From positions 5,782,866 through 5,846,865 of the forward strand of contig NW_003314261.1 of assembly GCF_000143415.4 (NCBI RefSeq): 64,000 nt of DNA. The letters are read 5' to 3'. A program made the translations under genes and the position numbers. The notes under the pieces are model-generated. The model was not told the origin of the DNA, ran no database searches, and saw only the letters and a program-made list of their open reading frames with translations. The number at the start of each line of letters is the position of its first letter. Position 1 is the stretch's first letter. The DNA comes from Selaginella moellendorffii. Lineage: Eukaryota; Streptophyta; Lycopodiopsida; Selaginellales; Selaginellaceae. Of the stretch, positions 34,193-46,023 are shown one piece after another.

Positions 34193-35105
34193 CATCCGAA
34201 AGCCGGTACTTTATAGCATCGACCAAAAGAGAGATTTTTCCTTGGTTGTGGTGAGACGAATCCAGCTTGAGAGACATGCTCTCAACACTGGCTCCTCCAA
34301 ATTCACGCACATCGTTGGAGTGAGCGAGTGTATGCTCAATCCAAATGTTTTTAAGTGCAAGGAGCTTGATCGGCAAGAGAAAAGCTGGGCTTTACAAACT
34401 TGGTCTTGGAAGGCTACTGAACTTACTGGTCAGGTGGCTCTTGCAACTGTTCAAGTTCCAACACTAACAAATAAAGCTTACTCTTAATTTTGTGCTTCTT
34501 CTCGTCTTTGTTTTCAACTCAGGTGAGCATATTGTTTCTCGAGAAGCTTACGCGACCATCCTCCATTCCGTCATTGCTTCTCGCTCACTCACAGCGAGAT
34601 TTAATTCTGGTTATAGACCCGAGCTGCGGAAGTACAGCAAGTTCCGGCTGTGGCAGCTCAAAGTGGTGAAGTGGTGTTTGTGGTGGTGACGAGAAACATG
34701 GACTTCCTCTGGAGCTGTCCGCGGCCCGCAAAACCACAAGAGCGTTTTAACTCCGGAGTAATGGTGATAGAGCCATCCAAGTGCACGTTTAACATGCTGG
34801 TCGACGGGATCTCCCGGATCAAGTCGTACAACGGCGGGGACCAAGGCTACCTGAACGAGATCGTTTCAACGATTTCGTGCAGTCCAAGTGGTGGAGCTGG
34901 CATGATGAAATGCCGGAGGAGCTACAGAGGCTGTGCCGTGTCAATCCAAAGAGGAGATTGTCACCACCGACTACTGTTCATCGGGTTCGTTCTATATTTC
35001 TTTCATTTGTAAACCTGAGAACTCTGTTCGCAGGCACAAGCATTGATAGAAAAGAGAAGATCAGATATAAAAAGACAACTCACTTTAACCGGCTACACAG
35101 TGATC
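34193..35105 (+). pseudogene. Broken copy of GUX gene 1
   Basis: It follows 28110-29560 in order: the exon 3 tail, the intron, exon 4 with the SGVMVIEPS and YNGGDQGYLNE coding stretches, the last intron and the last exon. Large pieces are gone, including the DxD coding stretch and the FLKHF-to-HFLG segment, and frames are broken. It is closer to copy 1 than to copy 2, which points to a duplication of copy 1. Confidence 0.92.
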
Positions 35106-36242
35106 AAAGGTTCTCTTCTTTTAAAGTTTTATTTTCCTCCTCTGTCGCTCCAATGCAACTATCTGGACCATCACCAAGGGGTCCCTCTCTAATTTCCTCG
35201 CAGTGGTGGTACTTCATTCTCTAGCGTTATATCTCTTTGATCGAATGATAGAAATCACGAATCAAAGAAAGATCGAGGCGTTGGAACATCTCCCTCGAAT
35301 GATACTCCGATCGATGATAGAGAACCACCGGCAAAAGATTCCATTCTCCCCAAAAAAGGGCGCTAAAAGTTTCAAATTTGAAAAGTGGAATATTCTTATA
35401 GGGCTCCTTTTCCCGGCCATGGCACTTTCGCGTTTGGTGGCCTTTACGGCCCCATTCAAGCCCTAGCGCGGAGCTGGCATTTGTCGAGCAGCGCGGGGGT
35501 AGCTGCGGCATCGTCGTCGTCACAGCGCCATTGTTTTTCTAGGGTTTCCTGGCACGGCCGCTCGACGGCTATGTCGCGCAGGATGGGGCGTCGCCATCAG
35601 GTAGGCACGGGAAGCAAACAAAAGCAAGGAATAGTGATCATGTTCTCGAAATTTCGGTTTTTCTTTCATTGTTTCGCTCGATCGCGCACGCGTTGATCCG
35701 GTCGATGCCCTGGAAATCTTCATCTAATCGTTTGCTTGGCCCCACGGCAGCCACAGCGGCAGCGTTGCTTGCGTGTTTCAACGGGGACTTAGTCTTGGCA
35801 ATCAAGGTAAGTGTGATCTCTCTACTATTTGACAAAGAATCTCTCGTCATCGTGGCTCACTAACTCTCTTCTTTTTGGATTTTAGGCTCGATGAATGCGT
35901 CAGAGTCGTCCTACTGTAGTAGCGTCACTCCAACTCTACCAGGTACTTCCACTTCTCGCCTCCAACTTTTTCTTCTTGGATCTTCCTTCTTCCTTCTTTT
36001 CTGTTGCTGTTTTTTACGTCGGTGAAGTCTCCTGTCGGTGTCACTCGTTTGTTCGATCGGTCCCTCATTTGCTGAAAAGAAAAAAAAAGCATGGCTGGGA
36101 AAGGGGCAGCGGCCCGCATTGGCTGAAAGTCTCTTGGGTTATAAGGTTGGCAATTACTACTTGATTGATTCAATTCTAGAAGCTCGAGCGATTATCCTTT
36201 TCGCTAGAGCTGCCTACATTTGCATTTTTCGGGATTCCTGAG
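35106..36242 (+). promoter_or_regulatory. Upstream region of GUX copy 2, with possible small exon
   Basis: The stretch is the probable promoter and leader of the next gene. 35419-35610 codes a basic Ser/Arg-rich stretch ending at a splice-like CAG|GTAGGC, and 35700-35806 has another open stretch ending at AAG|GTAAGTG. They may belong to a small gene, but I cannot join them. 35246-35865 is the source of the inverted copy at 30215-30462. Confidence 0.4.
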
Positions 36243-38363
36243 ATGAGGATTTCCAACACGGTGGCCGAGCCTCGGCATCGTCAGACTGGGTAGAGTTTTT
36301 CGCTGCTTTCTCGGTCTCTTGCTCGCACAATTCTAGCTGACTGCGCGTCTTTAGTTTCAAGATCTTTGTTCTCTCAGCGGCTGTCTCCAATTCATGTCAT
36401 ACTGATGATAGTGTTCTGTTCTTTCGTTCAGGGAGGGTGACGATCTTTCGCCAACCAATTTGCTGTCGAATTGGGATGAGAAGAAAGTTCGAAAGGATGC
36501 GGAGAAGAAGAAACTTGAGGAATCTGGGTCATTCAGCTACACATTCCTGGAACGGAAGAGGAACAAGGCCTTCACAGCTCTGGTATTTGCCGCAGCCTCC
36601 CTAATTACATTGCTGCTGCTCACAACTTCTCAGAGCGATGTTGTTCTACAGAACTTGAGGTAATTGGTTCCTTTCTTTCGCCAAGGATCTCCTCTCTAAA
36701 TCGCTGGACCGGCATTTCCTTCTTTCCTCCAGATCCCAGGATAGAAGACAGTTGGATCAAAGGCCGTATTCGACTTGCAACGAGGATGGTGTCTTGAGAT
36801 GGCTGCAGTCGTCCAAGGAGATCCGAGCGTTGAAGCGGACTAAAGAAGCATTGCAAGTTGGTCTGGTTAATTTCAAAAAGCCCGAGTCTATCAAGTGGGA
36901 GCTCTTCAGTGGCGGGGACGAGAGCCCACACTTATTCAAGTTCAAGACGGTAAAGAAGAGGCTCGACTGGTCCTCATTTTTTCCGGAGGATATAGACGAA
37001 AATGATCCAACAAACTCGAGCTGTCCGAACATGCCGATGCCGTCAGTGCCGAAGAACCTGACTCTGGATCTTGTCGTCGCCAGCATTCCGTGCGACTCGC
37101 CGAGCAACGACTGGGCCAGGAATGTGAATTGCTTGCAAGCTTTTCTCGCAGCAGCCAAGGTGGCAGCTAACACAGGGACAGATTTCGTCTACGTCGCCTT
37201 GTGTGGGAAATGTAGGCCGATCCCAAACCTCTTTGTCTGCCAGGAACTCATCGAACATCAAGACGGTTACTGGCTATACAAGCTTAATCTTAAAAGAGTC
37301 CGGGGACTGCTCGCGCTACCAGTCGGATCGTGCCAGTTAGCGATGCCACCAAAAGCCAAAGGTAGACCTCCGTTTTCTCTACACAGCAACTTAAGCTCTT
37401 TTTGTGCGTGATGTGATGATCACAGTGGAGCACGTCGAGTCGCGGGAGGCGTACGCAACGATCCTTCACTCGGCCCAATCGTACGTATGCGGTGCTATCA
37501 GTTTGGCTCACAGCATTAGATCGACCGGCTCGACTCGGGACTTAGTTCTTCTCGTGGACGAGAGCATTAGACTGGATCAGAGACAGGGGCTGGAGCTGGC
37601 AGGCTGGAAAGTTTTCACCATCCAGAGGATCAGGAACCCAAAGGCCGAGCCTTCGTCCTACAACGAGTGGAACTACAGCAAGTTCCGGCTCTGGCAGCTC
37701 ACGCAGTACGACAAGATCATCTACATCGACGCCGACATTGTTCTCCTCCGCAACCTCGACTTCCTGTTCGACTTGCCCGAGATCACCGCGACGAGAAACG
37801 ACCAGAGCCTGTTCAACTCGGGGGTGATGGTGATCGAGCCTTGCAACTGTACGTTCGAGTTCCTGGTTGACAACATCGGCAGCATCGATTCTTACAATGG
37901 TGGCGACCAGGGGTACCTGAACGAGATCTTCACCTGGTGGCACAGGCTCCCCGGGACCGTCAACTTTCTCAAGCACTTCGACAACAACACGGTGGAGAAC
38001 CGGCGCAAGCTCCAGCTCTTCACGGCCGAGCCTCCGGTGCTGTACGCAATGCACTTCTTGGGGATCAAGCCGTGGCTGTGCTTCCGGGACTACGATTGCA
38101 ACTGGAACCAGGACCAGCTCCACATCTTCGCGAGCGACCCCGTGCACGCGATGTGGTGGAAGATCCACGACACCATGCCGGCGGAGCTCCAGAAGTTTTG
38201 CGTGCTCCAGGGGACGCAGAAGTTCTTGCTCGAGTGGGACATTATCAAGGCGAAGAGGAAGCGCTACCCGGACGGGCACTGGAAGATCAAGATCGAGGAC
38301 CCGAGGTGGCACGGAGTGAAATCGCAGAGCGTGAGAAAGAGGAGGAGATTGCTGGAAGATTGA
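36243..38363 (+). CDS. GUX: GUX-type xylan glucuronosyltransferase (GT8), copy 2
   Basis: Exons 36243-36289, 36432-36659, 36733-37361 and 37426-38363 give 613 aa. The N-terminus (MRISNTVAEPRHRQTG) parallels copy 1. A signal anchor lies near residues 70-87 (ALVFAAASLITLLLLTT). The stem region matches GUX proteins. GT8 motifs follow: YIDADIV near 403, FNSGVMVIEP, YNGGDQGYLNE, HFLGIKPWLC. The tail is basic (RYPDGHWKIKIEDPRWHG...). Exon borders match copy 1 at the first three joints, but there is no fifth exon. It is expected to add glucuronic acid to xylan in the Golgi. With copy 1 it is a tandem pair about 6.7 kb apart, separated by the pseudogene block. Confidence 0.93.
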
Positions 38364-38517
38364 AAAAAATTTGGAAGAACTCGTGGAGGGGAGGATGATT
38401 AGAAGATTGTTTTCTCGTAACGCTGTAAATGAATGGAAAAAGAAAGAACGAAAGAACAACGCCCAAGTATTAAGAGAGAAGAGAAAGAAAGAGAGAGATC
38501 TAACCTAGGTGAGAGAA

Positions 38518-38804
38518 ATGGGGGAGGAAGAGGGCATCGGCAAGGCGCTAGCTCCTGCGCAAGGGCGCATCACACTGCTCCAGTACCGCGATTGGAAGCA
38601 GCGCAAGGTAGACTCCCCTCTTCATTGGATCGAGCGATCGATCGATCGATTCTGCCTTGGTTCCAGGATGCGGAGGCGGCGGCAGTGGCGGCGGAGCGAT
38701 CGCGCAAGCGGCGCGAGGACATCGCCGCCGGGCGCGCGCGGATGAATGGGCGAGAGCTCTACGAGCGAGAGCCCTGGGTGTTTGACGACGGGGAATATGC
38801 CTGA
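38518..38804 (+). CDS. Small DFRP C-terminal-domain protein without zinc fingers
   Basis: Exons 38518-38607 and 38667-38804 give 75 aa. ITLLQYRDWKQRK, a helical Ala/Arg/Glu stretch and MNGRELYEREPWVF resemble the C-terminal DFRP region of ZC3H15/Tma46 and RWDD1 proteins, which bind and stabilise the translation GTPases DRG1 and DRG2. Here there is neither a CCCH zinc finger nor an RWD domain before it. The ATG is preceded by a purine-rich leader and the splice is in frame. It could be a genuine one-domain microprotein or a fragment of a larger gene whose 5' part is lost. The GUX stop lies 155 bp upstream. Confidence 0.55.
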
Positions 38805-39121
38805 TTCGGGAATATATTGCGGATATCCTTCTCACGGAATATCCACCTTTAAAACATCGTCACCGCCGTGCGCGTACGGCACCGTCCTTTCTTTCAACGC
38901 TAGGGGCAGACGGGATTGAAATTTAGGGTTTGGCGCGAGCAGCAAGCCAATCGAGGGAGCGTAGCGCGAGCCCCGGGGTGCCAGGGAATGCGGTTGCGAG
39001 GTGAGTGGCGCGCGCGCTGCTGAGATTTCTGGTAGCGCGGGCAGCGCGGCCGGATTTGGATTTGGCGGAGATAAAATTCTCTTCCCTGGATTGCCAGTGC
39101 CGGCAGCTCTAGGTCTTGTTC
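38805..39121. other. Short spacer, promoter of the TDBD gene
   Basis: 317 bp without a gene. AAATTTAGGGTTTGG near 38919 carries a telo-box type core (TAGGGTTT). Confidence 0.5.
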
Positions 39122-41044
39122 ATGAGAACCAGGGCGCAGGCTTTGCTGTCCGATGACGCAGAGGTGGAGCCGAGGAGGACAGGGACAGGCACAGGGAAAT
39201 CCTCGTCGCCAGGGTTGATCAAGAAGATCAAGCTCAAGATCAGCAGCAATGGTCGGTATGGCACGCGTAGCGAGTCGCTGAGGGAACGGCAAGCGGCCGC
39301 CAAGAGGGAGGGGCTAAAGATCGTCCTCAAGAGAAAAGCTCCAGAAGCACAGGAGGCACTGGTGATCAAGAAGCACAAGAGGGGAATTCACAGGCAGCAG
39401 CGGCTCCATGGAGAAGAGAAGAGAGATGAGGAGGAGGACGAGGAGGAAGAGGAGGAGCGAAGTACACCCGCGCCCGAGACCAAAGCTCCTCCCTCGGCTG
39501 TGAAAAGCAAAGCTAGTCCGGCCACCGAGAATGCGTCACCTTCTCGCGAGGAGACCAACCACACGGGTGGTGTTTTGGAGGAGGAGGCCACGGCTGTGAA
39601 GGAGGAGGTGGCTGGATCGGCGGGGCGGTTTTGCTGCACCGTCAACACGGATATGGTGGCCGATCGCTCCGAGGCGAGCGTCTCATCCGAGCCTTCGTGC
39701 TCGGCGGACTCCAAGAGCTCCAAGAAGCGTCATGCCGACGAGGAGCGGGCGATGGACGGACAAACTTTAGTTGCGGTGACGGCTACGCGGACACCGTTGT
39801 TTGTGCCTGCGAAACGATCGCCGCTTCCGTTTCCTCTGCCGGCTGCAGTGCCTCCGGTCATCACCGCGACGCCTACAGCAGCTCCTCCGGCCGTGAGATC
39901 GGCGTTGCCAGCTCCGCCCGCAGTGCGCTCCGCGCTTCCGCTTCCCGGTGGAGACGAGACGGCGGATGCCGATGAAAAGGCAAGCTTTCCTCGTAGCTCT
40001 TCCTCTTTTTCTTCTTTTTTCCTTACCGTTCGTGCTGTTCAGGTGGTGTTTGACGAAGTTGACATCCACGGCTTCTCGTCGGCAATCACAGGCTCAGAAG
40101 TGCTACGGTTACGTCACGATGGCCTGGTCGCTCAATCCAGTGAAGAAGATGGCCTCTCGCTGCCGGAAGAGGAGATGCTGTCTCCAATGTTCTTCGGCAA
40201 CCCATGGCACGACGATGGCTCCATGAGCTGCTTGCCGGAGATGAGAAAGAAAGGCGGCCCTGGTTCCCGTGCGATTTACCGGTGTAGCAGATGCTTGGCA
40301 CCAAAGAAAGGACACAGGTGTCCGTTCGAGACCGAGTCGCCGGTGGAGGATGCCAAGCCAGAGCAGGTGCCACGACACGGTTCACATAAGAAAGCGTCGG
40401 ATACCAGCACCTCAAACGAGCTAGAATGCCAAAACACTGACCGTGCTAGTCCCTCCAAGTCGAATGACACCCCGCCGGCTGAGACGTCGATTCAGGAAGA
40501 AGAGACTTCCAAGCCCGGGAAGAGTAAGGCGGCGGCTCCTCCTCCGCCGGATCCGGTGGTGAAAGAGTTCACTGTGTCGGCGAAGTGGCTGCTCGAGTCG
40601 GGAGTTTTGGAGGGTCTCACCGTGCGGTACATGCCACGGCCGGGAGAGGTATGGTATCTTGTTTTTCATCTCGTGATCTTCAGTTTCTTTTTTACGACAA
40701 CCACCTTGTTGACGCTTTGTCCAGGTGTTGGGAAGTGGAGTTGTCAAGAGCGGTGTCATTCTGTGCAATTGTCGACATTGTAAAAGCCACCAGGTGAGGG
40801 AGTTCACGTTTGTTTGTTTCTCTCGAGTCCTAGCCATGTCTTTATTCTAATGCAGGGCTTCAACGCGTCCTCGTTTGAGAAGCACGTAGGTAGCACTGCC
40901 CGGCACCCGAGCGACTTCATCTTCCTAGACAACGGGAGGCGGCTTAGAGAAGTTTTGGAGGACGGGTCGAGGTTTAGAGACAAGCCAAACATGATGGGTG
41001 CGCTGCGCAAGGCCGTGTCCATGGACTGGGAGGACGATTCCTAG
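39122..41044 (+). CDS. Nuclear protein with TPL-binding-type (TDBD/Jas-like) domain
   Basis: Exons 39122-39979, 40043-40648, 40725-40793 and 40856-41044 give 573 aa. The first half is low-complexity: Lys/Arg-rich, an acidic EEEDEEEEEE run, then Pro/Ala/Val repeats, typical of a nuclear regulator. A CSRCLAPKKGHRCPF motif (CX2CX7C) lies near residue 385. The conserved domain spans about 460-550: WLLESGVLEGLTVRYMP, GVILCNCRHCKSHQ, ASSFEKHVGS, HPSDFIFLDNGRRL. This resembles the domain that links plant PHD-finger and other regulators to co-repressors. Intron 1 has a GC-AG border (AAG|GCAAGC, 63 nt) and is in frame, so retention would add 21 residues. The exact regulator family is not settled. Confidence 0.82.
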
Positions 41045-41693
41045 AGAAACAATGGAGTTTCAAGCGTGCGCGTGTCAGTCTACTCTCAGGTCTGTAATCT
41101 CCTCAGTAAAGAAACGGTTTTCTTTTCTTGTTTTGTTTTGTTCTGTGACCAAATCTGAAAGCCGTGCTTCTTCCAGGAAACGAGAAAGCTAGGATTCGAG
41201 CCCCCCCTTACCTTCTTTAAGAGCCACCCGTGCAAAGAATTTCGTTTGGTACGTTCCCTCCAGTTTTCTAGCTACGAAAGAGAGTGAGAGCTGATTTTTC
41301 TTGCTGGAACTTGGATCGATCGATTAGATGATCAAACTTCCAAAGTACTAGATATCGTTTTCCAGGACCTGAGATGGCGACTGAAGTGTGGATCCCAGCC
41401 TTGGAAGAAAAAAAGGCGAGAGAAGAGGGAGAAGAGATTGATCCTTCTCCACCACCACCATCGCCACCACCATCGCCACCAGCAAGGCTTTAGTGACGTC
41501 AAACACACAGTGATGTCACCGCTAGAGGAGAAATTCAAAGGTCGTATGATATGGATGGACGGAAAAATAAGAAAAGATTTCCTTTGCCAGGCATTGCGGG
41601 ACCCAAGATCATTTTGAGAATCGGATTGGTCCATACTCCATTCATGGTGGTGGTGGTGACAAAGACAGCAGCTCAGAGAAAAAAAAAGAGGGT
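41045..41693. other. Convergent 3' flanks of TDBD and DUF7950 genes
   Basis: No coding signal. It contains CCACCA-type short repeats near 41448-41485 and a GGT repeat near 41646. An antisense ORF at 41332-41727 is not supported. Confidence 0.55.
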
Positions 41694-43607
41694 TTAGACA
41701 AATCCTCTCTCCCGTACACCATAACACTCGTGCCCGTACACCTGGACGTTGCTACTGTGGTTACCGCCGGCGGCGGCGGTGGTGGCAGTGGCGGCGGCGG
41801 CGGCGGCGGCGTACCGCGCGGTACCGCCGCTACCGACGTTAAGGTTGAGCTTCCAGACGAAGAGGCTCCCCAGGTGCTGGTCGTCCAGCCGCCGCATCTC
41901 GCACGGCACGCCGCTTAAGTAGCAGCGCTTGACGCCCTCCATCCAATCCACTCTCGCCTGCCCGACCAAGCTCACGGCCGAGTAGGGGCTCCGCTCGCTC
42001 TGGAAGGTGACGCATACGTCCGGGGTGGGCGTGGAGGCCGCGGCCACCACCACCACCTCGGGCTGGACGGTGGTGGCGATGGCGCCCGTGGTGGCAGCAG
42101 CGTTCATGCTGTTGCTACTGGCCGAGTCCTGCAGCCCGATGCTACTGCCGCCCGACGAGGAGCGCACGAGCTGGTTGTAGGCGGCGTTCACCCAGCGCAC
42201 GCGGTTGCTCCTGTCCGTGACGAACGCCGGGAGGCCGTCCTTCTCCAGCTGCGACTCCACCGTCTCTAGGCTCCCGGAGAGGTAGCCCGCGTAGGAGTTC
42301 ACCTCGGTTATGGAGTCGAGGCACACGTTGGAGCCGACCACCAGCGGCACTGGACGGACCGGCTGTGGAGCGATCACCCTTTGCTGCTGGTGCTGGTGCT
42401 GGTGCTGTTGTGGGATCGAGCTCGAGCTTTGCTCCACAAACTCAGCCCTGCCACCCGGCTTGGACGAAGAAGAGCTCGGGAGGCCAGTGTGCATGAACTT
42501 TTTGAGGAATCCCCACAGCACGGCATTGCACTCCGAGTCCCGCATTCTATACCGGAAGCATCCCAGCTGCGTAGGGAGGCCCAGCGGATCGATGTACGGC
42601 CCGGCGGCGCGCTGCGGCTTACCGCCCAGCCTCTCCGACACCACCTTGTCGTAGCTGAGGTTGGACCAGAGCACCACGGAGCGGGTGCTGGATGCGCCAC
42701 CGCCGAGATCCTCCGTGAGGGCCACCGGGTCGGACGATCCGCCATAGGCCTGCTCCAAGTAGCTCGAGTCGATCACCATCCCGGCGCGGTGCTGCTGATG
42801 ATGATTCTGCGGGTGGAAGGCATCCTGGCGGCTTTGTTCTTGTTGCTGTTGTTGAGGAACCCTTTGCTCGTGTACCGCGGCGGTACGTGGCTGCGCCGCC
42901 GCGCCATACCGCCGCGCCGCCGGCGACGCCGAGCTGCCCGAGCACAAGCTCAGCTCCAGCCGATTGGAATCGTCCCTGTATCTATCCCGGTCCCGCCGCC
43001 CCAGCAAATCGATCGATGACACCACCTCCGGGACTGGATTCGCGAGCTGATGCTGCGCTGGTGTGTCTGGCAGCAACGACAGCGTCACAAGCTTGGGCCT
43101 CTCGTCATCGCCATTGCCATTTTCCAAGGCAGCGATGGGAGCTGGAGGAGAAGCCTGGCGAGGCGGCGGCGGCGGCGGCGGCGGCGGAGGTAGTGATGAT
43201 GGCGGCGGTGGAGGAGGAGGAGGAGATACTTGCTGTACGTTGGAGCCTAGATCACTCACCAGCGATCTCGAATTGCTGCTGCTGTTCTTCCGGAGGCTAT
43301 AGCCACCGCCGCCGCCGCCACTGCTCGCCAGCGTGGCTGGCGGCTTGGCCGCCACCATGACGCTGCTGCCCGCGTCCTCGAGCACGACGTTAGGGCTCCT
43401 GGCGTACGACTGTGTGCTCGTGTTGCCAATCGATCCTCCTCCTACTGCCACTGCGGGCCTTATGATCTTCCACCCGGGCAATGCCTGGGCGTCCGACAGC
43501 ATCGATACGGACGTGGTGACCGTGGACAAGCTCCCGGCGATGTCCACCATCACTGGCACCATCTGCTGGCTCTGGTGGTGGATTTGCTGCTGGATCTGGA
43601 GCTGGAT

Positions 43608-43646
<39 letters not shown>

Positions 43647-43973
43647 AATCTGCTGCTGCTTGCTGCGATTGTTGGCCGCCGATCGCTTGTAGCTCCGGGG
43701 CGAGCCGAGCGAGGAATCGCCGGATCTCTTGCGCCCCTTCCTACACCCTGGCGACACCGAGGAGGAGGATTGCGTCGGGGCATCGGCGGGCGCTGGGGCT
43801 TGATCGGGCTTGGCGCTGCCGGTGGCGCTGGATGGCGCCGAAGGGGGCTTGGGCGCAATTGGACGATAGCGCGACAAGATCTGCTCCGCCTTGGACGAAT
43901 ACATGTTGAAGAAGGGAAACATGAGGGAAGAACACCACGATCTACCGCCGCGCGCTAGTGAAATATCCCCCAC
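41694..43973 (-). CDS. DUF7950 family protein with poly-Gln tract
   Basis: A single exon gives up to 759 aa. The family pattern is visible at both ends. Near the N-terminus is YSSKAEQILSRYRPIAPKP, then a basic SPRSYKRSAANNR. VTLSLLPDTP lies in the middle. The C-terminal domain holds DGLPAFVTDRSNRVRWVNAAYNQL, VDWMEGVKRCYLSGVPCEMRR and FVWKLNLNV. The function of DUF7950 proteins is unknown; nuclear location is plausible from the basic tract. Between these come low-complexity runs: Gln (CAG repeats at 43608-43660), two Pro tracts and Ala. The start could be 43973 or the in-frame Met 17 residues later; the family core begins just after the second. Confidence 0.82.
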
Positions 43974-46023
43974 CTTCTTCCTCCTCGCCTCCCCATTCGT
44001 GAATCATGCCCCCTCCTCCCGATTCTCACCTCCCCCGCCCGAAATATCGATCCATCCCCAGGAATTCGGCGCTCCATCGCGATCTTGCCCGCATTCCAAT
44101 CCGGGCGCTCCTCCTACCCTAAGAGATCCCGCCCCCCGGGCGAGCTCCTCTCATGAAATCTGTGCAAACCAAACAGCCACCGGCACAGAAAAACTCAGAG
44201 ATTCCCCCGGGAGCCGATCGATCCGGCGCTGGCCTCGCGGATTCCAGACACCGAGCCCTAAAACCACAGCCCTCGCACGCAATCGCTCGGTTCTTGGCCA
44301 AGGCAGTGGAGACGACAGCGCGAAGAGAGAAAACGAAGAGAACAAAATGAAGAACAGGGTAAAAAATCGGATATCAAAGGGTTAAAGTATAAGTCACCTA
44401 GAGTTAAGAAAATTTGACGAGAAAAAAAAAACATTATTGACGGTACTGGAGTGTATCAAATGGAGGGCGGTAAGGGGATCGATGGCAGGCAAGCCACCAC
44501 AGCCACAGATTTTGATATCGTGCCCAATTACCTACGACAAGAAAACTTCCAGCCCAGACAACCAGGTCCGGCACCATACCTACCAGCTTTCCCCGCACCA
44601 CCACGAACAAAACACGCGTCGCGGCCTGGGCCCCACGCCTCTGGGTGGCCCACGCTGCTTCGGAGCCGTACCCCATTGGGCAAAATGGGACTTTGGACAA
44701 AATATTTTAAGCCCTTGTTTCCGGCGAGCAAATTTTTTAGGGCTTTGCTATATTCTTACTATGTATAGTGCACGGGAGAGATTTGCTGATCCACTACAGC
44801 TGGACAAAGCATATAAGAGTGATTAAAGCATTTAGGGAAGAATTTTAATAGCCTAAGTGGACCCAAGCTTCAGACAACATTGATGCCGTACCACCAACCG
44901 ATTTTCAGCACCAATTTAGAAGCAAAGGAAAAAGAAGAGTGTCGCGCTGGCGGGTGGCCACTGGCTGTACGAAATATCTCCCGACCCCGTGGCCAAAGGC
45001 AGCCGATTGGTCCAGAGTCTGGTGGCCATTACTCCCACGAGGGGCCATCACCCCTTAACCAGGACCGATTTAAAATAAGGTTACAAGCTACTTATAAACG
45101 GCCAATGAGGTACCTGGATTTGACGTCAGCCCTCTTTCCAGCCGACGCGTGGCGGTGGGCCCCGGCCGACGTGGCTGCAAGGCCGTCCAATGAAGCACGT
45201 GGACCCGGCAACGAGAGGCTGGTTTTGATTGGCTGACGGGGCGGAGGAATGGCATCCCATTGGCCGGCGTGCTTGCGAAAAGATCCCCATGTATCCACAT
45301 CCACGATTCCTTTGTTTATAAATAAGTAAAGAATGAAGCAAGCTTTTGATGGAGGAAACCATGCAAACCCAATTCATGTTTATACTATACGTCGCTATCA
45401 ACACCACCACCACCACCGCCTTGTAAACAATGATAGTGCATGTCTCCCAATGGCATTAAGGTATATGGTCTCGTCCAAAAGGATTGGCCGCGTCTATGAT
45501 ACCTAGTCCAAAGTGCCGGCTTGGAACACCCATTTGTTTTTTGGGCTCCCGATGATCACGGATCGACCATACTCGGTGACCGATCAGTGGATCTCTCATG
45601 GCTTAATCACTGAAAACCGAGCGAAACACCATTTATACAATGGTTTGTGGCTGGATCTGTCGGCACAAGCCTATAAAGCTTTGCCTCCCACAAAACCCAC
45701 AACTCCCACTCATAAAATACGAAAGCTTCTCCCCCTGCGCGAGACCCCACCAAAGTCAGCAATTCTCCACAAGCCCCTGCTAGGAGGCATCCATTCAAGT
45801 CCCATCGCACCGATTCCTTTTCATTAAGCTGTGTGTAGAGCCCCACAAGTTAGTGCAAGAGATGCTCCTACAAAGTTTTCCTTCCAGATCAAAACCAATG
45901 CTACAAAGCTTACTAAAAACTTCAACAGAAACCCATCCTTTTCTATGCTACCTTATGAGAGAGAGAGAGAGAGAAAAGAGAGTTGGAAAAGAGAGAGAGA
46001 GAGAGAGACAAAGAGAGAGATAT
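43974..46023. other. Intergenic 2 kb, no gene; GA microsatellite at right end
   Basis: The left 400 bp are the promoter of the DUF7950 gene. 45110-45240 is rich in ACGT cores (TGACGTCA near 45121, CACGTGG near 45199) and CCAAT/ATTGG boxes, suggestive of a regulatory block. 45956-46020 is a (GA)n microsatellite next to the cryptochrome stop. ORFs at 44451-44826 lack family support. Confidence 0.5.

Noticed and set aside
37542-38459. Minus-strand ORF of 305 aa opposite GUX copy 2
   Set aside because: Antisense shadow of the conserved GT8 domain; no family features of its own.
42374-43960. Plus-strand ORFs up to 212 aa opposite the DUF7950 gene
   Set aside because: Low-complexity shadows of CAG, GGC and GGA repeats; the minus-strand frame carries the family motifs.
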